Of a stretch of DNA of 64,000 nucleotides, positions 26,327 to 38,032 are shown piece by piece. Each line of letters opens with the position of its first letter. Position 1 is the stretch's first letter. A program made the translations under genes and the position numbers. The DNA lies in NCBI RefSeq assembly GCF_024345535.1, contig NZ_JAGQBH010000001.1, forward strand, positions 1 through 64,000, written 5' to 3'. The stretch is from Cyanobium sp. N.Huapi 1H5. Its GTDB lineage: Bacteria; Cyanobacteriota; Cyanobacteriia; PCC-6307; Cyanobiaceae. Under the pieces are notes generated by a model, which was given only the letters and a program-made list of their open reading frames with translations, did no database searches and was not told the origin of the DNA.

Positions 26327-27420
26327 CGGAAACGCCGCACGGCGACAGGCGCCAGGGCCTGCAGCGCACCTGGCGGGAGCGGGCCTGGGGCAGCGGCCGC
26401 CGCAAGGTCGTCACGGTGTCGGTGCTGGCCGTGCTGGGGCTGGCGGGCTGGCAGCTGACCCACCGCCCCGCCCCGCCGCCGCCGCCCCTGGCGCCCCGGG
26501 CCGTGACCGCCCTGGGACGCCTCACCCCCCAGGGGGGCGTGGTGTCCCTGTCCACCGCCTCGGGCAACAGCGGCGGTTCGGAGGTCGTCGACAAGTGGCT
26601 GGTGCCCGAGGGGGCGGCGATCCGCCGCGACCAGCTGCTGGGGTTCCTCAGCAGCTGGGCCAGTCTCCGCAAGGGGGTCGTCCAGGCCGAGAGCCAGCTG
26701 GCCCTGAGCGAGGCCAAGCTGGCACAGGTGGATGCGGGGGCCCGCCAGGGGGCCCGGGCCAAGGCCGAGGCGGATCTCAAGGCCGAGCAGGTGGTGATTC
26801 CCTATCTCAAGATCAGCCAGCAGAAGAGCGTGGAGCTGTTCAAGGCCGGGGCGATCTCCGAGGAGGAACTCGGCAAGGCCGATGCGGCCCTCGCCCAGGG
26901 GCAGGCCAACATCCAGGCCCTCAAGGGCACCCTCTACGACAACCTCACCGTCCGCCCGGTGGACCGGGACGTGGCCCTCGCCGACGTGGCGGTGGCCAAG
27001 GCCAACCTGGCCCAGGCCCGCAGCCAGCTGCGGAACGCCGAGATCCGCTCCCCCCTCGACGGCAAGCTGCTGCGGATCTACAGCTGGCCGGGCATGAAGG
27101 AAACCGACCAGGGGCTCGCCCAGATCGGCAAGATCGGCTCCATGCAGGTCTGGGCCCAGGTGTTCCAGAGCGACATTCCCCAGGTGCGGCCTGACCAGCC
27201 GGTGGAGGTCTGGCCGGAGAGCGGCGGCTTCAGCGGCAAGCTGCAGGGCCGGGTGCTGGCCATCACCGGGGAGGTCTCCGACCGGGATCTGTTCAGCGTC
27301 AATTCCAACAACAACGTCAACGCCCGGGTGGTGCTGGTCAAGATCGCGCTGAGCCCCGCCGACTCCGCCCGCCTCGCCAAGCTCAGCGGGCTGAACGTGA
27401 ACGTCCGCTTCCTGCCGTGA
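26323..27420 (+). CDS. devB: DevB-type periplasmic adaptor (HlyD family)
   Basis: This is a membrane-fusion subunit of a DevBCA-type ABC exporter, 365 residues. An N-terminal signal anchor (VTVSVLAVLGLAGWQL) is followed by a Pro-rich linker, a first lipoyl half (ALGRLTPQGGVVSL), a coiled-coil hairpin (about 125-225, rich in Ala/Lys/Glu), the second lipoyl half (RNAEIRSPLDGKLLRI) and a beta-barrel. DevB links the inner-membrane ABC transporter to a TolC channel; in heterocyst-formers it exports glycolipid. The start is GTG overlapping the Rieske 3 stop, and it overlaps devC by GTGA. Confidence 0.87.
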   Translation: MTETPHGDRRQGLQRTWRERAWGSGRRKVVTVSVLAVLGLAGWQLTHRPAPPPPPLAPRAVTALGRLTPQGGVVSLSTASGNSGGSEVVDKWLVPEGAAIRRDQLLGFLSSWASLRKGVVQAESQLALSEAKLAQVDAGARQGARAKAEADLKAEQVVIPYLKISQQKSVELFKAGAISEEELGKADAALAQGQANIQALKGTLYDNLTVRPVDRDVALADVAVAKANLAQARSQLRNAEIRSPLDGKLLRIYSWPGMKETDQGLAQIGKIGSMQVWAQVFQSDIPQVRPDQPVEVWPESGGFSGKLQGRVLAITGEVSDRDLFSVNSNNNVNARVVLVKIALSPADSARLAKLSGLNVNVRFLP

Positions 27421-28604
27421 TCGGCCGCTCCCTGAGACGCAGCCTGGGCGATCTGCCGGTGGCCTGGCTGCAGCTGAAGCGCCAGCCGATCCGCTACCTG
27501 GTGGCCGTCACCGGCATCGGCTTCGCCGCCCTGCTGATGTTCATGCAGCTGGGCTTCCAGTCCGGTCTGCTCACCAGCGCCACCACCTTCTACCAGGCCC
27601 TGATCACGGATCTGGTGGTGATCAGCCCCGGCACCCGCGACAGCGGCGCCTTCCAGCAGTTCCCCCAGTCCCAGCTCTACCAGTCGCTGGGGGTGCCGGG
27701 GGTGGCCGATGTCATCCCGGTCTATGTCGCCAATGTCAACGCCCAGCAGATGGGGGGGATCAAGCCCACCAGCCTGCGCCTGATCGGTTTCGATCCCGAC
27801 CAGCAGATTCTCGATCTGGCGCCGGTGCGAGAGCAGATCGACCGCATCCGCACCCCCGGCTACGTGCTGTTCGATGCGGCCGGCAACAGCAACACCGGAC
27901 CGGTCGCCGCCGCGGTGAAGGCCCAGGGGAGCCAGACGATGATCCTCTCCGACTACTCCAAGACCTTCCGGGTGGTGGGCCTGTTCCGCCTCGGCTCCAC
28001 CTTCGCCGCCGACAGCAACCTGATCAGCAGCGACACCACGGCCCTGCAGCTGGCCTACAAGCAGATCAACGAGGGCGAGATCTCCATGGGTCTGATCCGC
28101 GTCACCGATCCGGCCGCGATCGCCCCCGTCCAGCGTCATCTGCGGGCCCTCTATGGCAGCCAGCTCCAGGTGTTCACCAAGCCCGAGCTGATCGCCAGCG
28201 AGCAGAACTACTGGAACACCAGCTCCTCCTTCGGCATCATCTTCGGCTTCGGCACGATCATGGGTCTGCTGGTGGGGGGTGTGATCGTCTATCAGGTGCT
28301 GTACACCGATGTCAGCGACCACCTGCACGAGTACGCCACCCTCAAGGCCCTGGGCTTCCGCAACCGTTTCCTGCTGCTCCTGGTGCTGCAGGAGGCCTCG
28401 ATCCTGGCGATCTCCTCCTTTGTTCCCGCCCTGGTGGCGAGCGCCGCCCTCTATGCCTTCCTCACCGCCGTCTCCGGCATCCAGATCGTCATGACCACCG
28501 ACAAGACCGTGCTGGTGTTCAGCCTCACCATCGGGGTCTGCGCCGTGGCGGCCGCCATCGCGCTCAACAAGCTGCGGGACGCGGATCCGGCCAGCGTCTT
28601 CTGA
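27417..28604 (+). CDS. devC: DevC-type ABC exporter permease
   Basis: This is the permease of a DevBCA/MacB-like exporter, 395 residues. An N-terminal membrane helix (about 25-50, IRYLVAVTGIGFAALLMFMQ) precedes a large periplasmic domain (about 55-270), then three C-terminal helices with the FtsX-type segment HEYATLKALGFRNRFLLLLV. It starts at GTG within the end of devB and is followed 5 bp later by devA. The substrate is presumably amphipathic, as for relatives, but is not defined. Confidence 0.88.
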   Translation: MIGRSLRRSLGDLPVAWLQLKRQPIRYLVAVTGIGFAALLMFMQLGFQSGLLTSATTFYQALITDLVVISPGTRDSGAFQQFPQSQLYQSLGVPGVADVIPVYVANVNAQQMGGIKPTSLRLIGFDPDQQILDLAPVREQIDRIRTPGYVLFDAAGNSNTGPVAAAVKAQGSQTMILSDYSKTFRVVGLFRLGSTFAADSNLISSDTTALQLAYKQINEGEISMGLIRVTDPAAIAPVQRHLRALYGSQLQVFTKPELIASEQNYWNTSSSFGIIFGFGTIMGLLVGGVIVYQVLYTDVSDHLHEYATLKALGFRNRFLLLLVLQEASILAISSFVPALVASAALYAFLTAVSGIQIVMTTDKTVLVFSLTIGVCAVAAAIALNKLRDADPASVF

Positions 28605-28609
28605 GCCCG

Positions 28610-29293
28610 ATGCTGCCCGTCGTCGCCGAGAATCTGCGCCACGCCTACGGGGAAGGTCCGCTGCGCAGCGAGATCCTGCATGGGATCAGCTTCACGGTGA
28701 ACCCCGGCGAGATCACCCTGCTGGTGGGGCCCTCCGGCAGCGGCAAGAGCACCCTGCTCACCCTGGTGGGGGCGCTGCGATCGGTCCAGGAGGGCTCCCT
28801 GCGGGTGCTGGGCAGCGAGGTGCGCCGCTCCAGCGAGCGGATGCGGGTGGAGATCCGCCGCCGCATCGGCTTCATCTTCCAGAGCCACAACCTGGTGGCC
28901 TCCCTCACCAGCCTGCAGAACGTGGCGCTCGTGCTGCAGCTGAGCGAGCCGGACCCCGAGCGGCGCCGGCACCGGGCCACCGCCCTGCTGGTGGCGGTGG
29001 GTCTGGGCCACCGCCTGCACCACTTCCCGTCCGAGCTCTCCGGCGGCCAGCGCCAGCGGGTGGCGATCGCCCGGGCCCTGGCTCCCGAGCCCGACCTGGT
29101 CCTGGCGGACGAACCCACCGCCTCCCTCGACAGCACCTCCGGCCAGGAGGTGGTGGCCCTGCTGGGCGACCTCTGCCGCAAACGGGGCAGCTCCGTGCTG
29201 CTGGTGACCCACGACCTGCGCCTGCTCGATGACGCCGATCGGATCTGGGCCATCGAAGATGGCAGGGTCGAACCCTGGAAGGGGTCCCATTGA
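28610..29293 (+). CDS. devA: DevA-type ABC exporter ATPase
   Basis: This is the ATPase of the DevBCA exporter, 227 residues. Walker A is [11 protein letters not shown], the Q-loop FIFQSHNLVASLT, the signature LSGGQRQRVAIARAL, Walker B LVLADEPTASLD and the H-loop LVTHDLRLL. It resembles LolD/MacB ATPases, as DevA proteins do. It is the last of three tightly packed exporter genes, and the alpha/beta hydrolase gene follows within 20 bp. Confidence 0.9.
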   Translation: MLPVVAENLRHAYGEGPLRSEILHGISFTVNPGEITLLVGPSGSGKSTLLTLVGALRSVQEGSLRVLGSEVRRSSERMRVEIRRRIGFIFQSHNLVASLTSLQNVALVLQLSEPDPERRRHRATALLVAVGLGHRLHHFPSELSGGQRQRVAIARALAPEPDLVLADEPTASLDSTSGQEVVALLGDLCRKRGSSVLLVTHDLRLLDDADRIWAIEDGRVEPWKGSH

Positions 29294-29313
29294 GTCCCCC
29301 GACCCCAGGCCCC

Positions 29314-30282
29314 ATGACCGACACACCCCTGACCGACGGCGGCGCGGTTTTCCCAACGGACTGGCTGGGCACCTGGTCGTGGCAGGGGCAGACGATCAGC
29401 TACGTGAGCCACACGCCTGCGGCACCGGAGGCGGAGGGCGGCGGGGCGCTGCCCGTGCTGCTGATCCACGGCTTCGGCGCCTGCAAGGAGCACTGGCGCC
29501 ACAACCTGCCGGCGCTGGCCGGCCGGCGCCCGGTGTACGCCATCGACCTGGTGGGCTTCGGGGCCAGCAGCAAGCCCCCCTCCCGGCTGGAGGATGAGCC
29601 GGTGGACGGGCTGGCGCTGCGCTACGGCATCGACCTGTGGGCCGACCAGGTGGCCGCCTTCGTGCGGGAGGTGATCGGCACGCCGGTCCAGCTGGTCGGC
29701 AATTCGATCGGGGGCGTCGTGGCCTTGGCCGCGGCCGCCAGGCTCGGTGACGACGGCCGCCAGGTGATCCTGATCGACTGCGCCCAGCGCAGCCTCGACG
29801 ACCGCCGCCTGAGCGAGCAGCCGCCCCTGCGCCGGATCGGCCGGCCCCTGTTGAAGCGCCTGGTGCGCCAGCGCTGGCTCACGGGCCGCCTGTTCCGCTG
29901 GGTGGCCAACCCCGGTGTGATCCGCCGGGTGCTGGGCGCCGCCTACCCCTCCGGCGGCGGCATCGACGACCAGCTGGTGCAGCTGCTGCTCACCCCGGCG
30001 CGCAGCCCCGGCGCCGATGAGAGCTTCCGGGGCTTCATCAACCTCTTCCGCGACCGCCTCGCCCCGGACCTGCTGGCGGAGCTGCCCGGCCCGGTCCGGC
30101 TGCTCTGGGGGGAGGCGGATCCGTGGGAGCCGGTCGCCGAGGCGCGCCGCTGGGCCGGGGCCTTCGCCGCCGTGAGCGACCTGCGCATCCTGAGCGGCCT
30201 CGGCCACTGCCCCCACGACGAGGATCCCTCCCGGGTGAACCCGGTGCTGGAGGAATGGCTGGCCCTGGGGGATCAGCCCTGA
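29314..30282 (+). CDS. Alpha/beta-fold hydrolase
   Basis: This is a soluble alpha/beta hydrolase of about 322 residues. The oxyanion region is LLIHGFGACKEHW, the nucleophile elbow GNSIGG (Ser about 134), an acid lies in LLWGEADPWEPV and the catalytic His in LSGLGHCPHDEDP. Relatives in cyanobacteria and plastids include esterases and pheophytinase-like proteins, but specificity cannot be read from the sequence. The ATG at 29314 is preferred to a TTG at 29290 within the devA stop. Its close fit behind devBCA suggests that it belongs to the same transcript. Confidence 0.82.
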   Translation: MTDTPLTDGGAVFPTDWLGTWSWQGQTISYVSHTPAAPEAEGGGALPVLLIHGFGACKEHWRHNLPALAGRRPVYAIDLVGFGASSKPPSRLEDEPVDGLALRYGIDLWADQVAAFVREVIGTPVQLVGNSIGGVVALAAAARLGDDGRQVILIDCAQRSLDDRRLSEQPPLRRIGRPLLKRLVRQRWLTGRLFRWVANPGVIRRVLGAAYPSGGGIDDQLVQLLLTPARSPGADESFRGFINLFRDRLAPDLLAELPGPVRLLWGEADPWEPVAEARRWAGAFAAVSDLRILSGLGHCPHDEDPSRVNPVLEEWLALGDQP

Positions 30283-30572
30283 GGCGGTGCCGCCGGTGGG
30301 GTGGCGCCCAGCCGGGTGCGCCAGCGCTGGCGGTCGGGATCCCAGGCCAGCCAGCCCCGCTCCTGCAGAAGGGCCCGCAGCTCCGCCGGCGCCTGGCCGG
30401 GTGCCGCCGCGGCCGCACAGCCGGCGTCGAGCTCGGCCTCGACCAGTCCGGCCCGCAGTCCCGCGGTCAGGAGCCGCCGCAGTGCGGCAGGCTCGAGCGC
30501 CAGCAGCCGGGCCATGGTCAGCGGGCCCGCGGCGGCGGGATCATCACCGGTGTCGGGCTCAGAGGAGCGCAT
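30273..30572 (-). CDS. Hypothetical 99-residue protein downstream of the MinD-like gene
   Basis: I do not recognise this protein. It is Ala/Leu-rich, with a likely helical core (MARLLALEPAALRRLLTAG) and a C-terminal region ending LLQERGWLAWDPDRQRWRTR that resembles a small winged-helix end or a conserved tail. Its start overlaps the end of the MinD-like gene by 14 nt, which favours a real, translationally coupled gene, and its 3' end overlaps the alpha/beta hydrolase by 10 bp tail to tail. It may be a small regulator or partner of the ATPase. The coding call itself is moderately sure. Confidence 0.55.
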   Translation of the reverse strand: MRSSEPDTGDDPAAAGPLTMARLLALEPAALRRLLTAGLRAGLVEAELDAGCAAAAAPGQAPAELRALLQERGWLAWDPDRQRWRTRLGATPPAAPPQG

Positions 30573-31323
30573 CGGCGAGGTCAGCCGCGAGTTGGGTCAC
30601 CCCGGTGCTCCAGGGGTGGGAGGGGACATCCACCAGGGCCAGGCTGCCACTGGCGATGGTGAGCAGGTCGTCGCTGAGGGGCAGGATCGCCCCGACCGGG
30701 ATGCCATAGCTCTGGGCCACGCGGGCACGCACCTGTTCGGCATCGAAATGGGCCGGCAGCTTGTTCACCACGAGGCGGGCCTCGGGCACCATCAGCCTCT
30801 GGGCCACTTCGATCGCCACGGCCGTGCCGAGGTAGTCCTGCTGGTCGGGGCGCATCACCATCACCAGGCAGTCGGAGATGGCGGTGGTGAGCAGGGTCTC
30901 CTCGTTGATCCCGGGGTGGGTGTCCACGATCAGCAGATCCAGGCGCTGGCTCTGGCCGAGGCTGAACAGGGCGTCATTGAGCCGCTCGACTTCATAGCCT
31001 TCCCGCAGCAGCCGGGCGATCCGGTCGCCCTCCATGGCGGCAGGCACCAGAAAGATGCGCCCCTTGCCGCCCGCCATCGAGGCAGGGGTCACGTCATGGG
31101 AGCACTTTTCAATCGGAATGGAGCCCTGAATATGATCATTGAGCGTATGGGATTCCGGCCCTGCCGTGAACCCGAACAGCACATGAATACCTGGTGAAGC
31201 AAGATCGGTGTCGAAGACGCCGACCCTGAGTCCGCGGGCTGCGAATGCGGCCGCCAGATTCGCCGAGAGGTTGGATTTTCCCGTTCCACCGCGGAAGGAA
31301 TGGACGGAAAGGATCCTGGTCAT
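30559..31323 (-). CDS. MinD/ParA-like ATPase
   Basis: This is a 254-residue P-loop ATPase of the MinD/ParA/FlhG group, enzymes that place proteins on membrane or nucleoid. It has the deviant Walker A FRGGTGKSNLSANLAAAF, the switch segment VGVFDTDLASPG, Walker B LDLLIVDTHPG and VVNKLPAHFD. There is no clear C-terminal membrane-targeting helix of the MinD kind; it ends QLAADLADALL. The start at 31323 gives MTRILSVHSF; an ATG at 31335 adds four residues. It is divergent, with under 40 bp spacing, from a Cache/HAMP membrane protein, suggesting that the two form one positioning or signalling unit. Confidence 0.82.
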   Translation of the reverse strand: MTRILSVHSFRGGTGKSNLSANLAAAFAARGLRVGVFDTDLASPGIHVLFGFTAGPESHTLNDHIQGSIPIEKCSHDVTPASMAGGKGRIFLVPAAMEGDRIARLLREGYEVERLNDALFSLGQSQRLDLLIVDTHPGINEETLLTTAISDCLVMVMRPDQQDYLGTAVAIEVAQRLMVPEARLVVNKLPAHFDAEQVRARVAQSYGIPVGAILPLSDDLLTIASGSLALVDVPSHPWSTGVTQLAADLADALL

Positions 31324-31361
31324 GAAGCGATCCATCGCACGGACGTGGGAAAATCATAGGC

Positions 31362-32933
31362 ATGGCGTTGAAGGCCCTTTTGACGATTCGCCAACGGCTC
31401 GCCGGACGGCCTCAACGGACAGCGGGGGTGAGGAAGGGGCGACCCTTGCGCCTGTCCGCGCGGCTGATGCTCCTGGGGGTCAGCGGCCCGCTCGTGAGCC
31501 TGGCGATCTTCCTGGCGCTGGCCACCATCGGCTCGATCCGCCTGGCCCAGAAGGCCCGGATCGAGATCAGCACCATGTTCGACCACGACAATCTCTCCTC
31601 CCTGGCGGTCACCACCTCGATCATCGAGAAGTCGGCCGAGGAGTTCAGCCGCGTCATCCTTCAGGACTCCGAGGACCTGCGCAAGTCCCTGGCGCCGTTG
31701 CGGATGGACACCGAAGGCCGCCTGTCCTGGAAGGGCCAGCCCTTCAAACAAGCCCAGGCCCCCGCCCTGCTGAACGACCGGCTGCGGCTCCCCATGGCCC
31801 TGCTACGGGAGCGGGCCGCCGTCTACTACCGCGACCGCAGCGGCACCTGGCGGCGACTCACGGGCATCACCAGCCAGGGCCAGGCCCTGCCGCCCGGCGC
31901 CCCGGCCCTGCCAGCCACGGTGGAGGACTTCGAACATCTCTTCAAGGGAGCCCCGGCCGAAGAGATGAGTCGCACCGCCATGTTGCAGCTGGATGGGGAA
32001 TGGCGGATGGCCCGGCTGACGATCCTTTCCGGCCGGAAGCCGGGGGAGGGCCACCTGGCCCTGCTGGTGGACGTCAGCACCCAGGCGGCCTCCAAGCTCC
32101 TGGCTGCCGGCTCCAGCCTCTTCCCCGCCGAGACCCACCAGGCGGCGTTCTTCGGCATCACCCCCAACGGGGGGCTGTACTGCAACTACCAGACGGTGGA
32201 CACCCAGGCCTGCATCGACCTGGCCCTGGCCCTGCGGGAGAACGGCGGCATTCCGGATCCACGCACCATGGGCCAGACCCGCACCTTCGAGCGCAAGGCC
32301 ATGGTGCGCCCCCCGGGCTCCAGCACGCCGGTGCTGCAGCACCTCTACATCGCCACCTTCCCGGAGTGGAACTGGCTGGCGGTGGTCTCCGTGGAGCAGG
32401 AGGCCCTGGCGGATGCCCTCCTGCCGATGCAGCTGGCCAAGGACGAGATGGTCCGCCGGCTGGTGATTCTCACCCTGATCCTGATCAGCGCCAGTGGCGC
32501 CGCCGCCTGGCTGATCGCCCGCGGCATCCGGCGGGAGCTGCGGGAGCTGGCGACGGCCGCCGACGCCATCGCCGACGGCCAGGGCCATCAGGCGCTCACC
32601 TACCCGTCGGACGACGCCATCGGCCGGCTGGTGCGGGCCTTCAACCGGATGTCCGGGGCGGTGGCGGACCGGGAGAACTCCCTGCGGGACCAGATCCGGC
32701 AGATGGAGATCAACATCAACGCCAGCGAGCTGCAGGGCCAGGTCTGCTCGATCCTCAACGACGCCGGCTTCGAGCAGCTCAGCGCCCGAGCCCGGGCGAT
32801 GCGTCAGCGGCGGATGGAGCAGATCAGCGCATCTGCCCCATCCGCGTCGGCAGACGCAGGGTCTGCAGGGGATTGCCCACCCCCTGGAGCAGGGCGGGAT
32901 CAGGCTGAACCGGCAGGCCGCTCGAGCGGCTGA
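31362..32933 (+). CDS. Membrane sensor with periplasmic domain and HAMP, no output domain
   Basis: This 523-residue protein has one N-terminal membrane helix (about 35-57, LMLLGVSGPLVSLAIFL), a long extracytoplasmic region (about 58-365) of Cache-like character, a second helix (LVILTLILISASGAAAWLIA) and a cytoplasmic HAMP domain (RGIRRELRELATAADAIADG to RAFNRMSGAVADRENSL). After HAMP there is only a helical stretch (to about 485) and a Ser/Ala/Pro-rich tail, with no kinase, cyclase or methyl-accepting domain. Its last 110 bp overlap the convergent tolC gene, so the tail may be a read-through extension. It pairs divergently with the MinD-like ATPase. The signal and output are unknown. Confidence 0.8.
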   Translation: MALKALLTIRQRLAGRPQRTAGVRKGRPLRLSARLMLLGVSGPLVSLAIFLALATIGSIRLAQKARIEISTMFDHDNLSSLAVTTSIIEKSAEEFSRVILQDSEDLRKSLAPLRMDTEGRLSWKGQPFKQAQAPALLNDRLRLPMALLRERAAVYYRDRSGTWRRLTGITSQGQALPPGAPALPATVEDFEHLFKGAPAEEMSRTAMLQLDGEWRMARLTILSGRKPGEGHLALLVDVSTQAASKLLAAGSSLFPAETHQAAFFGITPNGGLYCNYQTVDTQACIDLALALRENGGIPDPRTMGQTRTFERKAMVRPPGSSTPVLQHLYIATFPEWNWLAVVSVEQEALADALLPMQLAKDEMVRRLVILTLILISASGAAAWLIARGIRRELRELATAADAIADGQGHQALTYPSDDAIGRLVRAFNRMSGAVADRENSLRDQIRQMEININASELQGQVCSILNDAGFEQLSARARAMRQRRMEQISASAPSASADAGSAGDCPPPGAGRDQAEPAGRSSG

Positions 32934-34424
32934 GCTGCACCAGGGTGTCGTTGTAGGTGGCCAGGTTCTGGATGTAGGAGCTCACCGCCTGGCTGATCTC
33001 CTGCTGGGCCTGCACCACGTCGGTGATGGTGCCGTAGCCGGCGTTGAAGCGCAGGGTCTGGAGACGCAGCGCCCCATTGGCCGCCTTGACCCGTTCGGCA
33101 CCGGCCAGCACGATGCTGCGGCCGGAGCGGGCCTGGGCCACCAGGGACTGGACCTCGCTGCGCACCTGCAGCAGGGTGGCGCTGTAGGTCTCGGCGGCGG
33201 CCGCCGCCTGGCGGCGGGCGGCGGCGGCGTTCATGCGGGCCTGGCCGCCGTCGAAGCCCGTGAACGTCAGCTGCAGCAGGGCCGATCCGTTCCATTCGTC
33301 GGAGCGGGCATTGGGCACGAACGGCGGGCCCTGGTTGAGGTAACCCACCCCCTTGGTCCAGTAGAGGGAGGTGATCAGCTGCAGGGTGGGGCGGTAGGTG
33401 GCCAGGTAGATCCGGGCCTGGGCCTCGTTGGTCTGGACGGCAAGGAGCTGCTGTTCGAGCACCTTGCGGTAGGCGATGCTCGCCGTGATCGAGTCGTCGA
33501 GGGAATGGTCCCAGGCGCCGAGGGGGGCGAAGGGCGAGGCCGGCGTGAGGGCGTCGGGACTGGGGGTGGCCAGCAGCTGGGCGAGGTTGGCCCGGGCCGT
33601 CTCCACCTGCTGCTCGGCGGCCAGCAGGGCCTGGCGATCGGCCAGCAGGACGGTCTGCTGCTTGTAGACCTCCAGCCTGGAGGCCACCCCCATCTGCACC
33701 CGGGTCTGGGCGAGGCGGTAGAGGAGCTCGTCGTTCTCGACGATCTGGCGGCCGGTCTGGACGGCGGCGAGGGCCCGCTGCAGATCGATGTAGGCCGACT
33801 GGGTCTTGAGGCGCTGGTCGCGGCGGGTGATCACATAGGTGTCGGCCGCCTGGCGGACCAGGTATTTGTTCTGCCAGATCGTGGCCGACCGGGTGGGATC
33901 GATCAGGTTCCAGGTGGTGTCGATCTGGCCGATCGCCTCGAAGTAGCTGGCCTCGAACACCCTCTGACTGCTGAGACCGGAGCCCGAGATGGAGAAGCCC
34001 GCTGAGGCACTGAAGGGGTAGTTGTAGAAGGTCTTGGAGGCGTAGGGCCCGCCGTTGAGGCTGAGGTTGAGGGTCGGCCACCAGCTGGCGTAGGCGGCGC
34101 CGAGGCTGTTCTGGGTGGCCACCAGCGACTGATAGGCGGAGCGCACCACGGGATTGCGGTCCACGGCCCAGGCCGCCGCCTGCTCCATCGTCAGGGCCCC
34201 CAGGAGCTCGGGGGGCAGGGGGGGCAGGCGGTCACCGGTGGGCATCGGGCCGGGCCATCCCGCCCCCAGGCCCTCGACCGCCTTCACTTCGGGGGGGCTG
34301 ACCGAAGCCGGCAGGGACTGGGCCAGGACCGGGCCCGGCAGCGTCAGACCGGCTGCGGTGGCGGCGGCTGCGGCGGTGGTGGCGGCGAAGGTGAGGCTGA
34401 GGGCCTGGCGGATGGGGCGCCGCT

Positions 34425-34428
<4 letters not shown>
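32824..34428 (-). CDS. TolC-family outer membrane efflux protein
   Basis: This is an outer-membrane channel of the TolC family, 534 residues. It has a basic N-terminus and signal peptide (cleavage likely near GPVLAQS, about residue 37), then two OEP repeats rich in Ala/Gln/Leu coiled-coil (for example AYQSLVATQNSLGAAYASWW and the mirrored RRQAAAAAETYSATLLQVRS). TolC connects periplasmic adaptors to the outside and would complete the DevBCA exporter encoded at 26323-29293. The ATG overlaps the crtB stop as ATGA, so it is co-transcribed with carotenoid genes. Its 3' end overlaps the HAMP protein gene by 110 bp. Confidence 0.9.
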
Positions 34429-37279
<2,851 letters not shown>

Positions 37280-37283
<4 letters not shown>

Positions 37284-38032
37284 CCCGCTCCCGCAGCAGC
37301 GCCGGCCGCCCCGAACCGGGCGGCTACGCCCCCCGACCCGACCGCTCCGCCCCCCGTTACGACCCCCGGGCCGACGCCCGCTCCGACCGCTACGACGACC
37401 GGGCGGATCGTTTCGCCACCGGCTACGGCCGCCGGGAGGATCCCCGCTACGGGCCCGAACGCCGCGGCAGCAACGGCGGCGGCGGCGGCCGGCCCCCCGC
37501 CGGCAACGGCGGCGGTCCCTCCGGGGGTGGTCCGAACATCCAGCTGAACGTGGCCACGGTGGCGGTGCTGGCCGGCGTGCTGGTGGTGGGCATCGGCATC
37601 GGCAGCGCCGTGACCAGCACCACCCAGGGGAACCAGGGCAACATCGCCAGCGCCCAGCAGCTCGACATGGCGGTGCCCGACCCCGAGTTCTGCAAACAGT
37701 GGGGCGCGAGCGCCTTCGTGATGGACATCGAGCTGTACACCACGATGAACCCGAGCAGCAGCTTCGTGACCCAGCCGACCCTCCAGCCCGGCTGTGTCAT
37801 CCGCCGGGAGAACTGGTCGGTGCTGCAGAAGGAGGGCGCCGTGACCGCCGAGCAGATGCGCCAGTGCAAGCAGCGCATGAACACCTTCGCCTACATCGGC
37901 TCGGTGCGCGACAAGCCGATCGTGCGCTGCGTCTACCAGACCGACATCACCGGCAACAAGTTCCAGACCCGGGGGGTCGCCGGCGCCGCCGATGACGCCG
38001 TCGGCATCACACCGGAGGCCGATCAGTTCTGA
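37280..38032 (+). CDS. DUF3172 family membrane protein
   Basis: This is a cyanobacterium-specific protein of unknown role, 250 residues. The N-terminal 95 residues are disordered and rich in Arg, Asp, Tyr and Gly (for example [20 protein letters not shown] and a GGGGG run). One membrane helix follows (about 97-115, [20 protein letters not shown]), then a soluble domain with four cysteines (FCKQWG, PGCVIR, RQCKQR, VRCVYQ) that could form disulfides outside the cytoplasm. It starts at GTG within the ndhM stop. It overlaps the convergent rbcR gene by 26 bp. Confidence 0.85.
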
